A stretch of DNA of 64,000 bases from JAXMCI01 sp046349435 (GTDB lineage: Bacteria > Pseudomonadota > Alphaproteobacteria > Dongiales > Dongiaceae): contig JAXMCI010000014.1 in NCBI GenBank assembly GCA_046349435.1, positions 123,992-187,991 of the forward strand, read 5' to 3'. The position numbers and the translations under genes are program-made. Below are positions 51,719-60,242 of this stretch, piece by piece. The notes beneath the pieces were generated by a model, which did no database searches, was not told the origin of the DNA, and was given only the letters and a program-made list of their open reading frames with translations. Numbering within the stretch: position 1 is the first letter of the stretch; every line of letters starts with the position of its first letter.

Positions 51719-52629
51719 TGCTGCAGCTGGTCGCCGACGGCCTGATCCTGGGGGCCACCGTCAGCCTCGGCGCCATCGGCCTGACCTTGACCTACTCGAT
51801 CCTGGGCTTCGCCAACTTCGCCCATGGCGAGCTGATCACGGTCGGCGCCTATGCCGTGCTGTCGCTGCTCGCCGCCGCCGCCGGCGCCGGGCTGGTGCCC
51901 GGGCCGGGCAAGCTCGGGGCGCTCTCCTTCGGCTGGCCGCTGCTGCTGGCGCTGGGGCTGGCGCTGCCGCTCACCGGCGGGCTGGCGCTGGCGCTCGACG
52001 CGCTGCTGTTCCGCCGGCTGCGCCGGCACGGCGCGGCCATCGCCGTGGTGATCGCCAGCTTCGGCGCCTCGCTGGCGCTGCGCAACCTGGTGGTCTTCGC
52101 CTACGGGCCGCAGCCCGAGTACTACAGCCGCGACCTGCAGATCGCCATCCGGCTGCTGCCGGGCCTGCGCGTCACCCCCGACCAGCTGGCGGTGCTCGGC
52201 CTCGCCGCCCTGCTGGTCGTGGCGCTGCACCTCTTCCTCAGCCGCAGCACGCTCGGCCGCGCCATGCGGGCGACGGCGGAGAACCCGAGCCTCGCCACCC
52301 TGCTCGGCATCGACGTGGCGGCGGTGGTGCGCTGGACCTGGCTGATCGGCGGCGGGCTCGCCGCCGTCGCCGGCACCTTCCTCGGCCTCACCCAGACGGT
52401 GCGGCCGGGCATGGGCTTCGACCTGCTGCTGCCGCTCTTCGCCGCCGCCATCCTGGGCGGCATCGGCAGCCCCTACGGCGCCGTGCTGGGCGGGCTGCTG
52501 CTCGGGCTGGCGGAGAGCCTGTCGGTGCCGCTGGTCGGCTCGGAGTACCGCCAGGCGGTGGGCTTCCTCGCCATGCTGGCGATGCTGCTGTGGCGGCCGC
52601 AGGGGCTGCTGGGGGAGCGCGCGCCGTGA
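51718..52629 (+). CDS. livH: Branched-chain amino-acid-type ABC permease (LivH-like)
   Basis: 303 residues, about eight membrane helices. MLQLVADGLILGATVSLGAIGLTLTYSILGFANFAHGELI is the LivH opening. Later come VVIASFGASLALRNLVVFAYGPQPEYY, MRATAENPSLATLLGIDVAAVVRWTW (EAA-like loop) and AAAILGGIGSPYGAVLGGLLLGLAESL. It starts at 51718 overlapping the livF stop and overlaps livM by four bases (GTGA). Confidence 0.92.
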
Positions 52630-53573
52630 CCGGCCTCGTCGCCTACGGCGCCTTCTTCCTGACCATCGCCGCGATCTACGGGCTGATGGCGCTCGGCCTC
52701 AACCTGCAATGGGGCATGACCGGCCTGTTCAATGTCGGGGTGGCCGGCTTCTTCGCGGTCGGCGCCTACGCCACCGCGCTGCTCACCGGGCCCGACTATC
52801 CCGGCCAGGTCGGCGGCTTCGGCCTGCCGGTGCCGGTCGGCTGGCTGGGCGGGCTGCTGGCGGCCGGCGCGGCGGCGCTGGTGGTCGGCATCCCGACCCT
52901 GCGGCTGCGCCACGACTACCTCGCCATCAGCACCTTCGGCATCGCCATCGTCATCCAGCTGGTGGCGCTCAACTTCCAGAGCCTGACCGGCGGCCCGCTC
53001 GGGCTCAACTTCATCCCGCGGCCGCTCTACGGCACGATCGCCGACCCGCTCGCCTACAGCCTGTTCTACCTGGCGGTCGTGCTGGGGCTGGTCGGGCTCG
53101 CCTACTGGGCCCTGGAGCGGCTGGTGCGCGGCCCCTGGGGCCGGGCGCTGCGCGCCATCCGCGAGGAGGAGACGGCGGCCGCGGCGCTCGGCAAGAACCC
53201 GGCCGCCTTCCGGCTGCAGGCCTTCGTGCTCGGGGCCATGCTGATGGGGCTGGGCGGCGGGCTGTTCGCCAGCTTCTTCGGCTTCATCTCGCCGACCGAC
53301 TTCCAGCCGATCGTCACCTTCCAGCTCTGGACCATGCTGATCCTCGGCGGCTCGGGCAGCAACCGCGGCGCACTGCTGGGATCGCTGCTCGTCTGGGGCC
53401 TGTGGAGCGGCAGCGGCGCGCTGCTGCACGAGCTGCTGCCGGCGACCCTGCAGGTGCGCGGCGCGGCGCTGCAGATCGTGCTGATCGGCATCGTCCTGGC
53501 GGCGGTGCTGCTGCTCCGCCCGCGCGGCCTGATCGGCGAGGCGCGGGTGGTGTCGCGCCATCTCGGGGGATGA
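52626..53573 (+). CDS. livM: Branched-chain amino-acid-type ABC permease (LivM-like)
   Basis: 315 residues from a GTG start overlapping livH. LNLQWGMTGLFNVGVAGFFAVGAYATALLT, IPTLRLRHDYLAISTFGIAIVIQL and the loop GRALRAIREEETAAAALGKNPAAFRLQAFVLGAMLMGLGGGLFASF are typical of LivM. The C-terminus ends in a short cytoplasmic tail. The stop overlaps the next gene's ATG (ATGA), so transport and the following glycan-type genes are coupled. Confidence 0.92.
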   Translation: MTGLVAYGAFFLTIAAIYGLMALGLNLQWGMTGLFNVGVAGFFAVGAYATALLTGPDYPGQVGGFGLPVPVGWLGGLLAAGAAALVVGIPTLRLRHDYLAISTFGIAIVIQLVALNFQSLTGGPLGLNFIPRPLYGTIADPLAYSLFYLAVVLGLVGLAYWALERLVRGPWGRALRAIREEETAAAALGKNPAAFRLQAFVLGAMLMGLGGGLFASFFGFISPTDFQPIVTFQLWTMLILGGSGSNRGALLGSLLVWGLWSGSGALLHELLPATLQVRGAALQIVLIGIVLAAVLLLRPRGLIGEARVVSRHLGG

Positions 53574-54364
53574 CGGGAATGCGGGTCCTGGTCTTCGGTA
53601 CATGCTATTGCGGCGACGAGAGCAAGCTGCGGCTGCTCGAGCAGTGGGCGGAGGCGCTGCGACGCGTCGCGCCCGGGTTCGACCATCTCGTCGTCGACTC
53701 GAACTCCCCGGTGTTCGATACGGCCTCCCTGCCGCTGCTCTCCGGCTTCGGCCCGCGCGGCTTCATCAGCAGCGAGCCGGGCCTGCTGGCGCCCGGCCAC
53801 CGCTCGATCGTCAGCTTCCCCGACAATGTCGGCCACCTCTCGGCCGGCGGCCGCGACGGCTGGGGCCGCGCCTTCTGCCAGGGACTGCTCGCGGGCATGG
53901 CCGGCGGCTACGACTACGTCATCCATGTCGAGGGCGACCTGCTGACCCGGCTCGACCTGCCGGCGATCTGCCGCGACATGGCGGCGCGGCGGATCGAGGC
54001 GCTGGCCGCGATCACCCCGGGCAAGGGCTGGCTGGAGACCGGGCTGGTCCTGCTCTCGGTCGGCCTGGTGCGCCGGCTGCGGCTGGTGAAGCGCTACGAC
54101 TGGAGCCGGCGCAGCCTGCTGCCCTATCCCGAGATCCTGCTCGGCGAGCTGCTCGGCGACGCGGTGCTGCTGCGCCTGTGGCGCGGCTCCAAGGACGACG
54201 TCGCGCTCGCCCGCTACCGGATCCGCCATCTCGACTGGCTGACCAAGCCGCGGCAGCCCGGGACCCACGAGGCCTTCCTGTCGAGCGGCGACTGGCCGTC
54301 CTCGGGCGGCGGCGACCCGGCCGTGCTGGACGGCCTGCCGCCGACCACCGGGCAGCGCCAGTGA
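53570..54364 (+). CDS. Hypothetical glycosyltransferase-like protein
   Basis: 264 residues. The start is taken at 53570 (MTGMRVLVFGTCYCGDESKL), overlapping livM; the ATG at 53579 is also possible. A GT-A-like layout is suggested by FDHLVVDSNSP, SFPDNVGHLSAGGRDGWGRAFCQGL and YDYVIHVEGDLLTRLDLPAI, where EGD may stand for the DxD motif. No exact family is recognised. It is coupled to a polysaccharide pyruvyl transferase-like gene by a GTGA overlap, so both probably modify a surface glycan. Confidence 0.6.
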   Translation: MTGMRVLVFGTCYCGDESKLRLLEQWAEALRRVAPGFDHLVVDSNSPVFDTASLPLLSGFGPRGFISSEPGLLAPGHRSIVSFPDNVGHLSAGGRDGWGRAFCQGLLAGMAGGYDYVIHVEGDLLTRLDLPAICRDMAARRIEALAAITPGKGWLETGLVLLSVGLVRRLRLVKRYDWSRRSLLPYPEILLGELLGDAVLLRLWRGSKDDVALARYRIRHLDWLTKPRQPGTHEAFLSSGDWPSSGGGDPAVLDGLPPTTGQRQ

Positions 54365-55224
54365 GGTACGGGCTGCTGAGCTACGCCGAATCGATGAATC
54401 TCGGCGATGAGATCCAGTCGCTGGCGGCCCGCCGCTTCCTGCCGCGGGTCGACTTCACCGTCGACCGCGAGGCCCTGCCGGACCTGCGGCTGGACGGCCC
54501 GGCGAGCCTGATCCTGAACGGCTGGTTCATGCACCATCCGGAGAGGTGGCCGCCGCCCGAGGGGCTGCGCCCGCTGCTCGTCTCGATGCACGTCAGCCGG
54601 GACCTGTCGCACGAGAACCGGAGCGGCCTGACCCCCGACCGGCTGCTGCTGACCGGTGCCGGCGCCGAGTATCTGCGGCGCTGGGGGCCGGTCGGGGCGC
54701 GCGACTGGCACACGCTCGAGCTGCTCGACCGCGCCGGCATCCCGGCCTGGTGGTCGGCCTGCCTGACCCTGACGCTGGAGCGGCCGCCGGCGCCGCGCGA
54801 GGACCTCGTCTGCGCCGTCGATCTCGGCCCGGCGATGATCGAGCAGCTGCAGGCCCGGCTGCGCACCCCGCTGCGCGTCGTCAGCCACCTCGTCCGGGGG
54901 AAGGGGACGGCGGAGAAGCTCGCCGCGGCCGAGCGGCGGCTGCAGCTCTACGCCCGGGCCAAGGCGGTGGTCACCACCCGGCTGCACTGCGCGCTGCCCT
55001 GCCTGGCGCTCGGCACCCCGGTCCTCTTCGTCGAGCGGGCCGCCGACGCCTACCGCTTCGACGGGCTGCGCGACCTGCTGCACCACGTCGACCGCGACGG
55101 CTTCCTCGCCGGCCGCCACGGCTTCGACTGCGATGCGCCGCCGGAGAACCCGGGCTATCACCGGCGCTACCGCGACCGGCTCGTGGAGGAAGCGACGCGC
55201 TTCATCGCCGCGGCGGGCGGCTGA
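54361..55224 (+). CDS. Polysaccharide pyruvyl transferase-like protein
   Basis: 287 residues from a GTG start overlapping the previous stop. RYGLLSYAESMNLGDEIQSLAARRFLP at the N-terminus (the NLGDxI motif of the family), DGPASLILNGWFMHHPERWPP, TGAGAEYLRRWGPVGARDWHTLELL and ARAKAVVTTRLHCALPCLALGTPVLFVERAAD match the PS_pyruv_trans family, which adds pyruvate ketals to sugars or resembles glycosyltransferases of GT-B fold. The RLHC region is the usual active-site stretch. Its place at the end of an amino-acid transporter operon is odd. Confidence 0.78.
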   Translation: MRYGLLSYAESMNLGDEIQSLAARRFLPRVDFTVDREALPDLRLDGPASLILNGWFMHHPERWPPPEGLRPLLVSMHVSRDLSHENRSGLTPDRLLLTGAGAEYLRRWGPVGARDWHTLELLDRAGIPAWWSACLTLTLERPPAPREDLVCAVDLGPAMIEQLQARLRTPLRVVSHLVRGKGTAEKLAAAERRLQLYARAKAVVTTRLHCALPCLALGTPVLFVERAADAYRFDGLRDLLHHVDRDGFLAGRHGFDCDAPPENPGYHRRYRDRLVEEATRFIAAAGG

Positions 55225-55600
55225 CGGAGCGACGGCGGCACGGGGGGAGGGGCGGCCGATGTGGCGGTTGGGGCGGGCCCGCCGGGCCCGCCCCGCCGCC
55301 ACGCCGATGGTCTTGGTCCACCGGTCGCCACCCGAGCTCGCATGGGGTTGCCGGGCACGTTGCGCGGTGCCCGATTGATCCCGTCCGGCGAGCCGCACCC
55401 GATCGCGGCTGCGGGCGCGCCCTTTATGCCGCGTCAGGGATGAACGGATCCTGAATGCGGCGGGGCAGGGGCGTGGCCCGCGGCGGGTCCTGCCGGCAGG
55501 TCGACAACGAGGGCTGGGCGCGCCCTATTCCGTCCCGCGGCACACAATTTTGCGTCAGCGCGGCGCCCGGCCGGCCACGGCCGGGTCCCGGCGGCGGCGC
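55225..55600. other. Intergenic region with a terminator-like hairpin
   Basis: 376 bases between convergent genes with no plausible coding frame. The only clear structure is the G+C-rich hairpin at 55261-55302. The rest has no recognisable signal. Confidence 0.5.
55261..55302 (+). terminator. Large G+C-rich hairpin after the Liv operon
   Basis: GTGGCGG (55261-55267) pairs with CCGCCAC (55296-55302) and the inner GGGGCGGGCCC pairs with GGGCCCGCCCC, giving a long stem with a tiny loop. No T-run follows, so it would act as a pause or a protein-aided stop for convergent transcripts. Confidence 0.5.
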
Positions 55601-56368
55601 CTATTCCGGCGACCGCCGCGCCTCCGTCCGGCCGGGACTCTCGTCGGGAGCGGCGAGCAGCCGGCGGCGGCGCGCCGCCACCTGGTTGAGCGCCTCGACC
55701 AGCAGGGAGAAGGCGATGGCGGCGTAGATGTAGCCCTTCGGGATGTGGAAGCCCAAGGCGTCGGCGACCAGCGTCATGCCGATCAGCAGCAGGAAGCTGA
55801 GCGCCAGCATCTTCACGGTCGGGTGCCGGTTGACGAAGCTCGAGACCGGGCCGGAGGCGGCCAGCATGATGATGACCGCCAGGATCACCGCCGCGGCCAT
55901 CACCCAGAGCTCGTTCGACATGCCGACCGCGGTGATCACGCTGTCGAGCGAGAAGACGATGTCGAGCACCATGATCTGCAGGATGGTGGCGGCGTAGCTG
56001 GCATGCTTGCCGCCGGCCGCGCCATGCTCGTCGCCGCCCTCGATCCGCTCGTGGATCTCGCGGGTGCCCTTGAAGAGCAGGAAGAGGCCGCCGACCAGCA
56101 GGATGATGTCGCGCCAGGACAGCGCCAGGCCGAAGACCTCGAGCACCGGCTCGGTCAGCCCGATCAGCCAGCTGAGCGAGGCGAGCAGCGCCAGCCGGGT
56201 GATCAGGGCCAGCGCCAGCCCGACCTTGCGGGCGCTGTCGCGCTGCCGCTCCGGCAGGCGGCCGGCGAGGATGGCGATGAACACCAGGTTGTCGATGCCG
56301 AGCACGATCTCGAGCGCGGTCAGCGTCAGGAGATTCGCCCAGATCTGCGGGTCGGCGAGCCACGCCAT
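55601..56368 (-). CDS. TerC-family integral membrane protein
   Basis: 255 residues, about seven membrane helices. The TerC signatures are NLLTLTALEIVLGIDNLVFIAILAGRLP (with the conserved Glu and Asp in the membrane), SWRDIILLVGGLFLLFKGTREIHE and MVLDIVFSLDSVITAVGM. TerC relatives export metal ions such as manganese or calcium and help load secreted metalloproteins. The start at 56368 is preceded by a stem-loop leader that might sense a metal. Confidence 0.9.
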   Translation of the reverse strand: MAWLADPQIWANLLTLTALEIVLGIDNLVFIAILAGRLPERQRDSARKVGLALALITRLALLASLSWLIGLTEPVLEVFGLALSWRDIILLVGGLFLLFKGTREIHERIEGGDEHGAAGGKHASYAATILQIMVLDIVFSLDSVITAVGMSNELWVMAAAVILAVIIMLAASGPVSSFVNRHPTVKMLALSFLLLIGMTLVADALGFHIPKGYIYAAIAFSLLVEALNQVAARRRRLLAAPDESPGRTEARRSPE

Positions 56369-56381
56369 GCGTATGAAGGTC

Positions 56382-56424
56382 CCTAGCGGCAGGGCGCTTT
56401 TTCGGCTGCGCCGTCAACGCTAGG
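56382..56424 (-). promoter_or_regulatory. Structured leader of terC
   Basis: On the minus strand CCTAGCG (complement of 56418-56424) pairs with CGCTAGG (complement of 56382-56388). Inside it GGCGC pairs with GCGCC around a loop with five A. The second arm ends 14 bases before the terC ATG, so folding could control ribosome access. TerC genes are often under yybP-ykoY manganese riboswitches, but the consensus for that class is not visible. It could equally be the end of the upstream acyltransferase transcript. Confidence 0.45.
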
Positions 56425-56430
56425 TAAGTA

Positions 56431-57363
56431 TCACGGCCCGCGGTTCAAGCCGAGCCTGCCGCTCGGGCCCCTGGAACAGGGCATCGGGTTGAGGGCCTCG
56501 GTGGCGGCGCGCAGCAGGCCGGTGGCCGCCCGGCTGTCGCCCAGCTCGCGCAGCGCGCGATGCGGGATCGGGGTGCCCAGCCGCATGGCGATGCGGGCGC
56601 CGATCTTGTTGCGCACCTCGTGGAACAGCAGCGCGTACTTCAGGGTCTGGTGCAGGTTGGCAGCGAGCTGGTAGAGCCCGCTGTTCTGCCCGGCGAAGAA
56701 GACCGGCAGCACGTCGGCGCAGCCGGCCAGCGCCAGCTTCGCGGCCAGCGTGCCCCAGGGCAGGTCGACCGCCGGGCCGCGCAGCCGCGGCGCATAGGCG
56801 ACGGCGCCCGCCGGGAACAGGATGAGAACGCCCCCCTGATCGAGGATCGCCCGCGCCGCCCGGCGCGAGCGCAGGTTGTTCTCCAGCGCCGCCGGGGTCG
56901 CGGCGAAATCGACCGGCAGCACGTGGTCGCGCACCTCCGGAGCCTGGTGCAGCACCCGGTGGGTGAGGATGCGGAAGTCGGGGCGGACCTGCGCCACCAG
57001 CCAGCAGAGCAGCACCCCGTCGACGACGCCGAACGGATGGTTGGCGACGACGACCAGCGGACCGGTGGCGGGCAGCACCTCGGCCGCCGGCCGGTCGAGA
57101 TCGACCGCGAGGCGGAGGGCCGCCACGGCGTCGTTCCAGAACTGCTCGCGCGGGCGGCGCCGCGCCTGGTAGTCGAAGTACATCCGCTTGATGCGCGGCT
57201 GGCCGGAGACGCGCTCGATGCTCCGCACGACGTGCCGGGCGAGGCGCGAGAGCTCGTCCGACGCGTAGGTGAAGGATGGCGCCGGCAGCGGCGCGGCGAA
57301 ATCCTCGGGGCTGGCGATGGAGCTGTCCACGCCCCTGGCATAACCCAGCCCGGTTGCAGCCAT
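56431..57363 (-). CDS. PlsC-type lysophospholipid acyltransferase
   Basis: 310 residues from the ATG at 57363. The acyltransferase motif NHPFGVVDGVLLCWL (H-x4-D, catalytic) is followed by VLPVDFAATPAALENNLRSRRAARAILDQGGVLILFPAGAVAYA (the second, glycerol-phosphate-binding motif). The N-terminal region (DELSRLARHVVRSIERVSGQPRIKRMYFDYQ) is like GNAT/PlsC hybrids such as OlsA relatives. It acylates lysophospholipid or lyso-ornithine lipid at the inner membrane. It is divergent from the second ribose-type ABC operon. Confidence 0.82.
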   Translation of the reverse strand: MAATGLGYARGVDSSIASPEDFAAPLPAPSFTYASDELSRLARHVVRSIERVSGQPRIKRMYFDYQARRRPREQFWNDAVAALRLAVDLDRPAAEVLPATGPLVVVANHPFGVVDGVLLCWLVAQVRPDFRILTHRVLHQAPEVRDHVLPVDFAATPAALENNLRSRRAARAILDQGGVLILFPAGAVAYAPRLRGPAVDLPWGTLAAKLALAGCADVLPVFFAGQNSGLYQLAANLHQTLKYALLFHEVRNKIGARIAMRLGTPIPHRALRELGDSRAATGLLRAATEALNPMPCSRGPSGRLGLNRGP

Positions 57364-57436
57364 GTTGCGGCGGCATGTCCGTCGTGCGACGGCGCCGGCC
57401 GCGCGAGTCGATTGCAAGGTGCGGGCGGCCGCCGTA

Positions 57437-57451
57437 AATTGTCCGACAATT
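57437..57451. promoter_or_regulatory. GntR-type operator upstream of second ABC operon
   Basis: AATTGTC-C-GACAATT is a perfect seven-base inverted repeat; its core TTGTCCGACAA fits the GT-N3-AC pattern bound by GntR/FCD regulators. It lies 49 bases before the start of the binding protein, in an A/T-rich promoter patch. The only GntR gene seen in the window is at 27257-27958, 30 kb away. Confidence 0.65.
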
Positions 57452-57499
57452 CGTTTGGCCGGTGCCGATGAGCGGCCTCGGCAAGCCACGGGAGGAAAC

Positions 57500-58543
57500 A
57501 TGACGGACCAGCCCAAGATCCCGCCGCACTCGCGCCGCGACTTCATCCGCGCCGCCACCGCGTCCGGTGCGGCCGCGGCCGCGCTGCTCGGCGGCTTCGG
57601 CATCGACCCGGTCTTCGCCGCCGAGGCGGCCAAGGCGGTCGGCCGCTCCGAGAAGCCGCTGAAGGCGGCCTTCTCCAACGCCGGGTTGCAGGCCACCTGG
57701 TGCGCCCAGGGCAAGCAGGCGGCGGAGTACTGGGGCAGCCTGTTCAACGTCGAGGTGACCTGGTTCGACGGCGAGCTCTCGGCGCCCAAGCAGCGCGCCG
57801 CGATCGACAACATGGCCTCGCAGAAGTGGGACTTCGTCGCCATCCAGGCCTTCGGCATCGGCACGCTGACCCAGCCGGTGCAGAAGATGATCGACGCCGG
57901 CATCCCGGTGATCGACATGGACACGCTGATCGCCCCGCTCGACAAGATCAACGTCCACACCCTGCTCGCGCCGGACAACGTCTTCATGGGCTCGGCGGTG
58001 ACCCAGGCGCTGGTCAGCGCGATCGGCGGCAAGGGCAAGATCACCATGACCCAGGGCGCGCTCGGCCATACCGGCGCGCAGGGCCGGGCCAAGGGCTTCG
58101 AGCAGGTGGTCAAGCAGTATCCCGGGATCGAGGTGCTCGACACCCAGCCGGCCGACTGGGACGTCGCCAAGACGGCGCGCATCTGGGAGACCCTGCTGAC
58201 CAAGTACCCGGAGATCGACGCCGCCTTCTTCCACAATGACGACATGGCGCTCGCCGCCTACAACGTCATGAAGGCGCACGGCCGCACGAAGATCCTGATC
58301 GGCGGCGTCGACGCCATGCCGCCGGCGCTGGCGGCGGTGGCCGACGGCCGCATGCACGCCACCGTGCGCAACCCGTCCTGCCGCATCCATGGCGGCGCCA
58401 TCATCGCCGGCGTCGCCGCGGTGGTCGGCGGCGAGAAGACCGGCGAGGGCGGCATCCCGAAGAGCGTCGTCACCGACGGCCCGGTGGTGACCAAGGAGAA
58501 CGCGCCCGGCATGATGTGGATGGAGAGCCACTTCCTCATCTGA
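57500..58543 (+). CDS. Tat-exported ribose-type ABC substrate-binding protein
   Basis: 347 residues. A twin-arginine signal is clear: HSRRDFIRAATASGAAAAALL. The mature fold is RbsB-like: KAAFSNAGLQATWCAQGKQAAEYWGSLF, FVAIQAFGIGTLTQPVQKMIDAGIPVIDMD, FFHNDDMALAAYNVMKAHG and GGVDAMPPALAAVADGRM. Tat export suggests it folds in the cytoplasm, perhaps with a bound ligand or metal. The start follows GGGAGGAA. First gene of a three-gene operon. Confidence 0.9.
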   Translation: MTDQPKIPPHSRRDFIRAATASGAAAAALLGGFGIDPVFAAEAAKAVGRSEKPLKAAFSNAGLQATWCAQGKQAAEYWGSLFNVEVTWFDGELSAPKQRAAIDNMASQKWDFVAIQAFGIGTLTQPVQKMIDAGIPVIDMDTLIAPLDKINVHTLLAPDNVFMGSAVTQALVSAIGGKGKITMTQGALGHTGAQGRAKGFEQVVKQYPGIEVLDTQPADWDVAKTARIWETLLTKYPEIDAAFFHNDDMALAAYNVMKAHGRTKILIGGVDAMPPALAAVADGRMHATVRNPSCRIHGGAIIAGVAAVVGGEKTGEGGIPKSVVTDGPVVTKENAPGMMWMESHFLI

Positions 58544-58563
58544 GCCGGGACGAGTGCCGGGGA

Positions 58564-58604
58564 GGGGGCGAGGCCCGTGCCGCTTCGCCCCCTCTCGCGT
58601 TTTT
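58564..58604 (+). terminator. Attenuator-like hairpin between binding protein and ATPase genes
   Basis: GGGGGCGA (58564-58571) pairs perfectly with TCGCCCCC (58585-58592), and a T5 run follows at 58600-58604. This partial terminator would let the binding protein be made in excess over the membrane parts, a usual pattern for ABC uptake operons. Confidence 0.65.
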
Positions 58605-58635
58605 CCTCCCCCGTCGGCGCGGGCGGGGGACAAGG

Positions 58636-60204
58636 ATGGCGATGACGGCAGAGACTGAGACCAGGACGGGGCCGGCGGGCGAGCCGCTGCTCGAGCTCAC
58701 CGGCATCTCCAAGAGCTTCGGCGGCGTCGCCGCGCTGCGCGAGGTCGACTTCGCGCTGCGGGCCGGCGAGATCCACGGGCTGGTCGGCGAGAACGGCGCC
58801 GGCAAGTCGACCCTGATGAAGATCATCGCCGGGGTGCATACCGACTTCGAGGGCGAGATGCGGCTGTTCGGCCGGCCGACCCGCTTCCGCTCGCCGCGCG
58901 ACGCGCTGGCGTCGGGCATCGGCATGGTGCACCAGGAGCTGAGCGTGGTGCGCGAGCTCAGCGTCGCCGAGAACGTGTTTCTCGGCACCCAGCCGGTCAA
59001 CCGGCTGGGGCTGGTCGACTGGCCGACCATGGGGCGCGAGGCCGGCCAGCATCTGCGCGACCTCGGCATCGACGTCGATCCCTGGGCGAGCATGGGCTCG
59101 CTGCCGCTCGGCCTGCAGCAGCTGATCGAGCTCGGCCGGGTGCTGTTCTCCGGCGCCCGCATCATCATCCTCGACGAGCCGACCTCGGCCTTGTCGCCGC
59201 CGGAGATCGAGCGCCTGTTCGGCCTGCTGCGCCGGCTGCGCGCCGACGGGCGCAGCATGATCTTCATCTCGCACTTCCTCGACGACGTGCTGGCCATCTG
59301 CGACGAGGTGACGATCTTCCGCAACGGCCGCAAGATCGTGAACGCGCCGGTTGGCGGAAGCGACAAGGGCGCGGGAACCGACAAGGGGGCCGGCATCGAC
59401 AAGGCCTGGGTGATCCAGCGCATGATCGGCCGCGGCCATGACGAGCTCGAGGAGAGCTACACCGGCGAGGTCTTCCTCGACAGCAAGCCGGCGGCGCCGG
59501 TGGTGCTGGCCGCCGCCGGCCTGTCGCGCGAAGGCGCCTACCGCGACGTCTCGCTCGAGGTGCGCAAGGGCGAGGTGCTCGGCATCTACGGCTTCATGGG
59601 CTCGGGCCAGCTCGAGCTCGCCCGCACCCTGTTCGGCAAGCTGCCGCCCGATGCCGGCAGCATGCAGGTCGACGGCCGGCCGGTGAAGCTCAACAGCACG
59701 GCGGCGGCCAAGCGCGCCGGGCTCGCCTTCGTGCCGGAGAGCCGGCGCAGCATGCTGTTCGCGCTGGAGCCGGTCTTCAAGAACATGTCGATCAGCATCC
59801 TGGAGCGGATCTCGCGGCTGTGGGTCAAGCCGGCGGTCGAGCGGCGCATCGCGGCCGGCCATGTCGAGAAGCTGTCGATCCGGCCGCCGCTGGTCGACCG
59901 GCCGCTCGGCACGCTGTCCGGCGGCAACCAGCAGAAGGTGGCGCTCGCCCGGTGGCTGACCCACCTGCCGGCGGTGCTGATGCTGAGCGAGCCGACCCGC
60001 GGCATGGATGTCGGCGCCAAGGACGACGTGGTGAAGATCGTGCGCAGCCTGCGCGACCAGGGCATCGGCATCATCGTCGTCTCGACCGAGCCGGAGACCG
60101 TGCTCACCCTTGCCGATCGCATCCTGGTGATGAAGAAAGGGGCGATCGCCCACGAGTTCGCCAGCGAGGCGGTGAGCAAGGACCGCCTGCTCGCCGCCGC
60201 CTGA
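58636..60204 (+). CDS. Ribose-type ABC ATPase, two nucleotide-binding domains
   Basis: 522 residues. NBD1: Walker A GLVGENGAGKSTLMKIIAG, Walker B IIILDEPTSALSPPEIE, switch ISHFLDD. NBD2: degenerate P-loop GFMGSGQLE, intact LSGGNQQKVALARWL signature, and Walker B LMLSEPTRGMDVGAK in which the usual Asp is Ser. Between the two NBDs is an unusual short repeat SDKGAGTDKGAGIDKAW near residues 239-255. A second ATG at 58642 is possible; 58636 follows GGGGGACAAGG. Confidence 0.9.
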   Translation: MAMTAETETRTGPAGEPLLELTGISKSFGGVAALREVDFALRAGEIHGLVGENGAGKSTLMKIIAGVHTDFEGEMRLFGRPTRFRSPRDALASGIGMVHQELSVVRELSVAENVFLGTQPVNRLGLVDWPTMGREAGQHLRDLGIDVDPWASMGSLPLGLQQLIELGRVLFSGARIIILDEPTSALSPPEIERLFGLLRRLRADGRSMIFISHFLDDVLAICDEVTIFRNGRKIVNAPVGGSDKGAGTDKGAGIDKAWVIQRMIGRGHDELEESYTGEVFLDSKPAAPVVLAAAGLSREGAYRDVSLEVRKGEVLGIYGFMGSGQLELARTLFGKLPPDAGSMQVDGRPVKLNSTAAAKRAGLAFVPESRRSMLFALEPVFKNMSISILERISRLWVKPAVERRIAAGHVEKLSIRPPLVDRPLGTLSGGNQQKVALARWLTHLPAVLMLSEPTRGMDVGAKDDVVKIVRSLRDQGIGIIVVSTEPETVLTLADRILVMKKGAIAHEFASEAVSKDRLLAAA

Positions 60205-60242
60205 GGGCGGATGGACAGGGCCCGAATCGAGGAAGCACGCGC

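Noticed and set aside
56369..56430. yybP-ykoY manganese riboswitch before terC
   Set aside because: The region is too short and the conserved yybP-ykoY loop bases were not seen; only a simple two-stem structure is supported.
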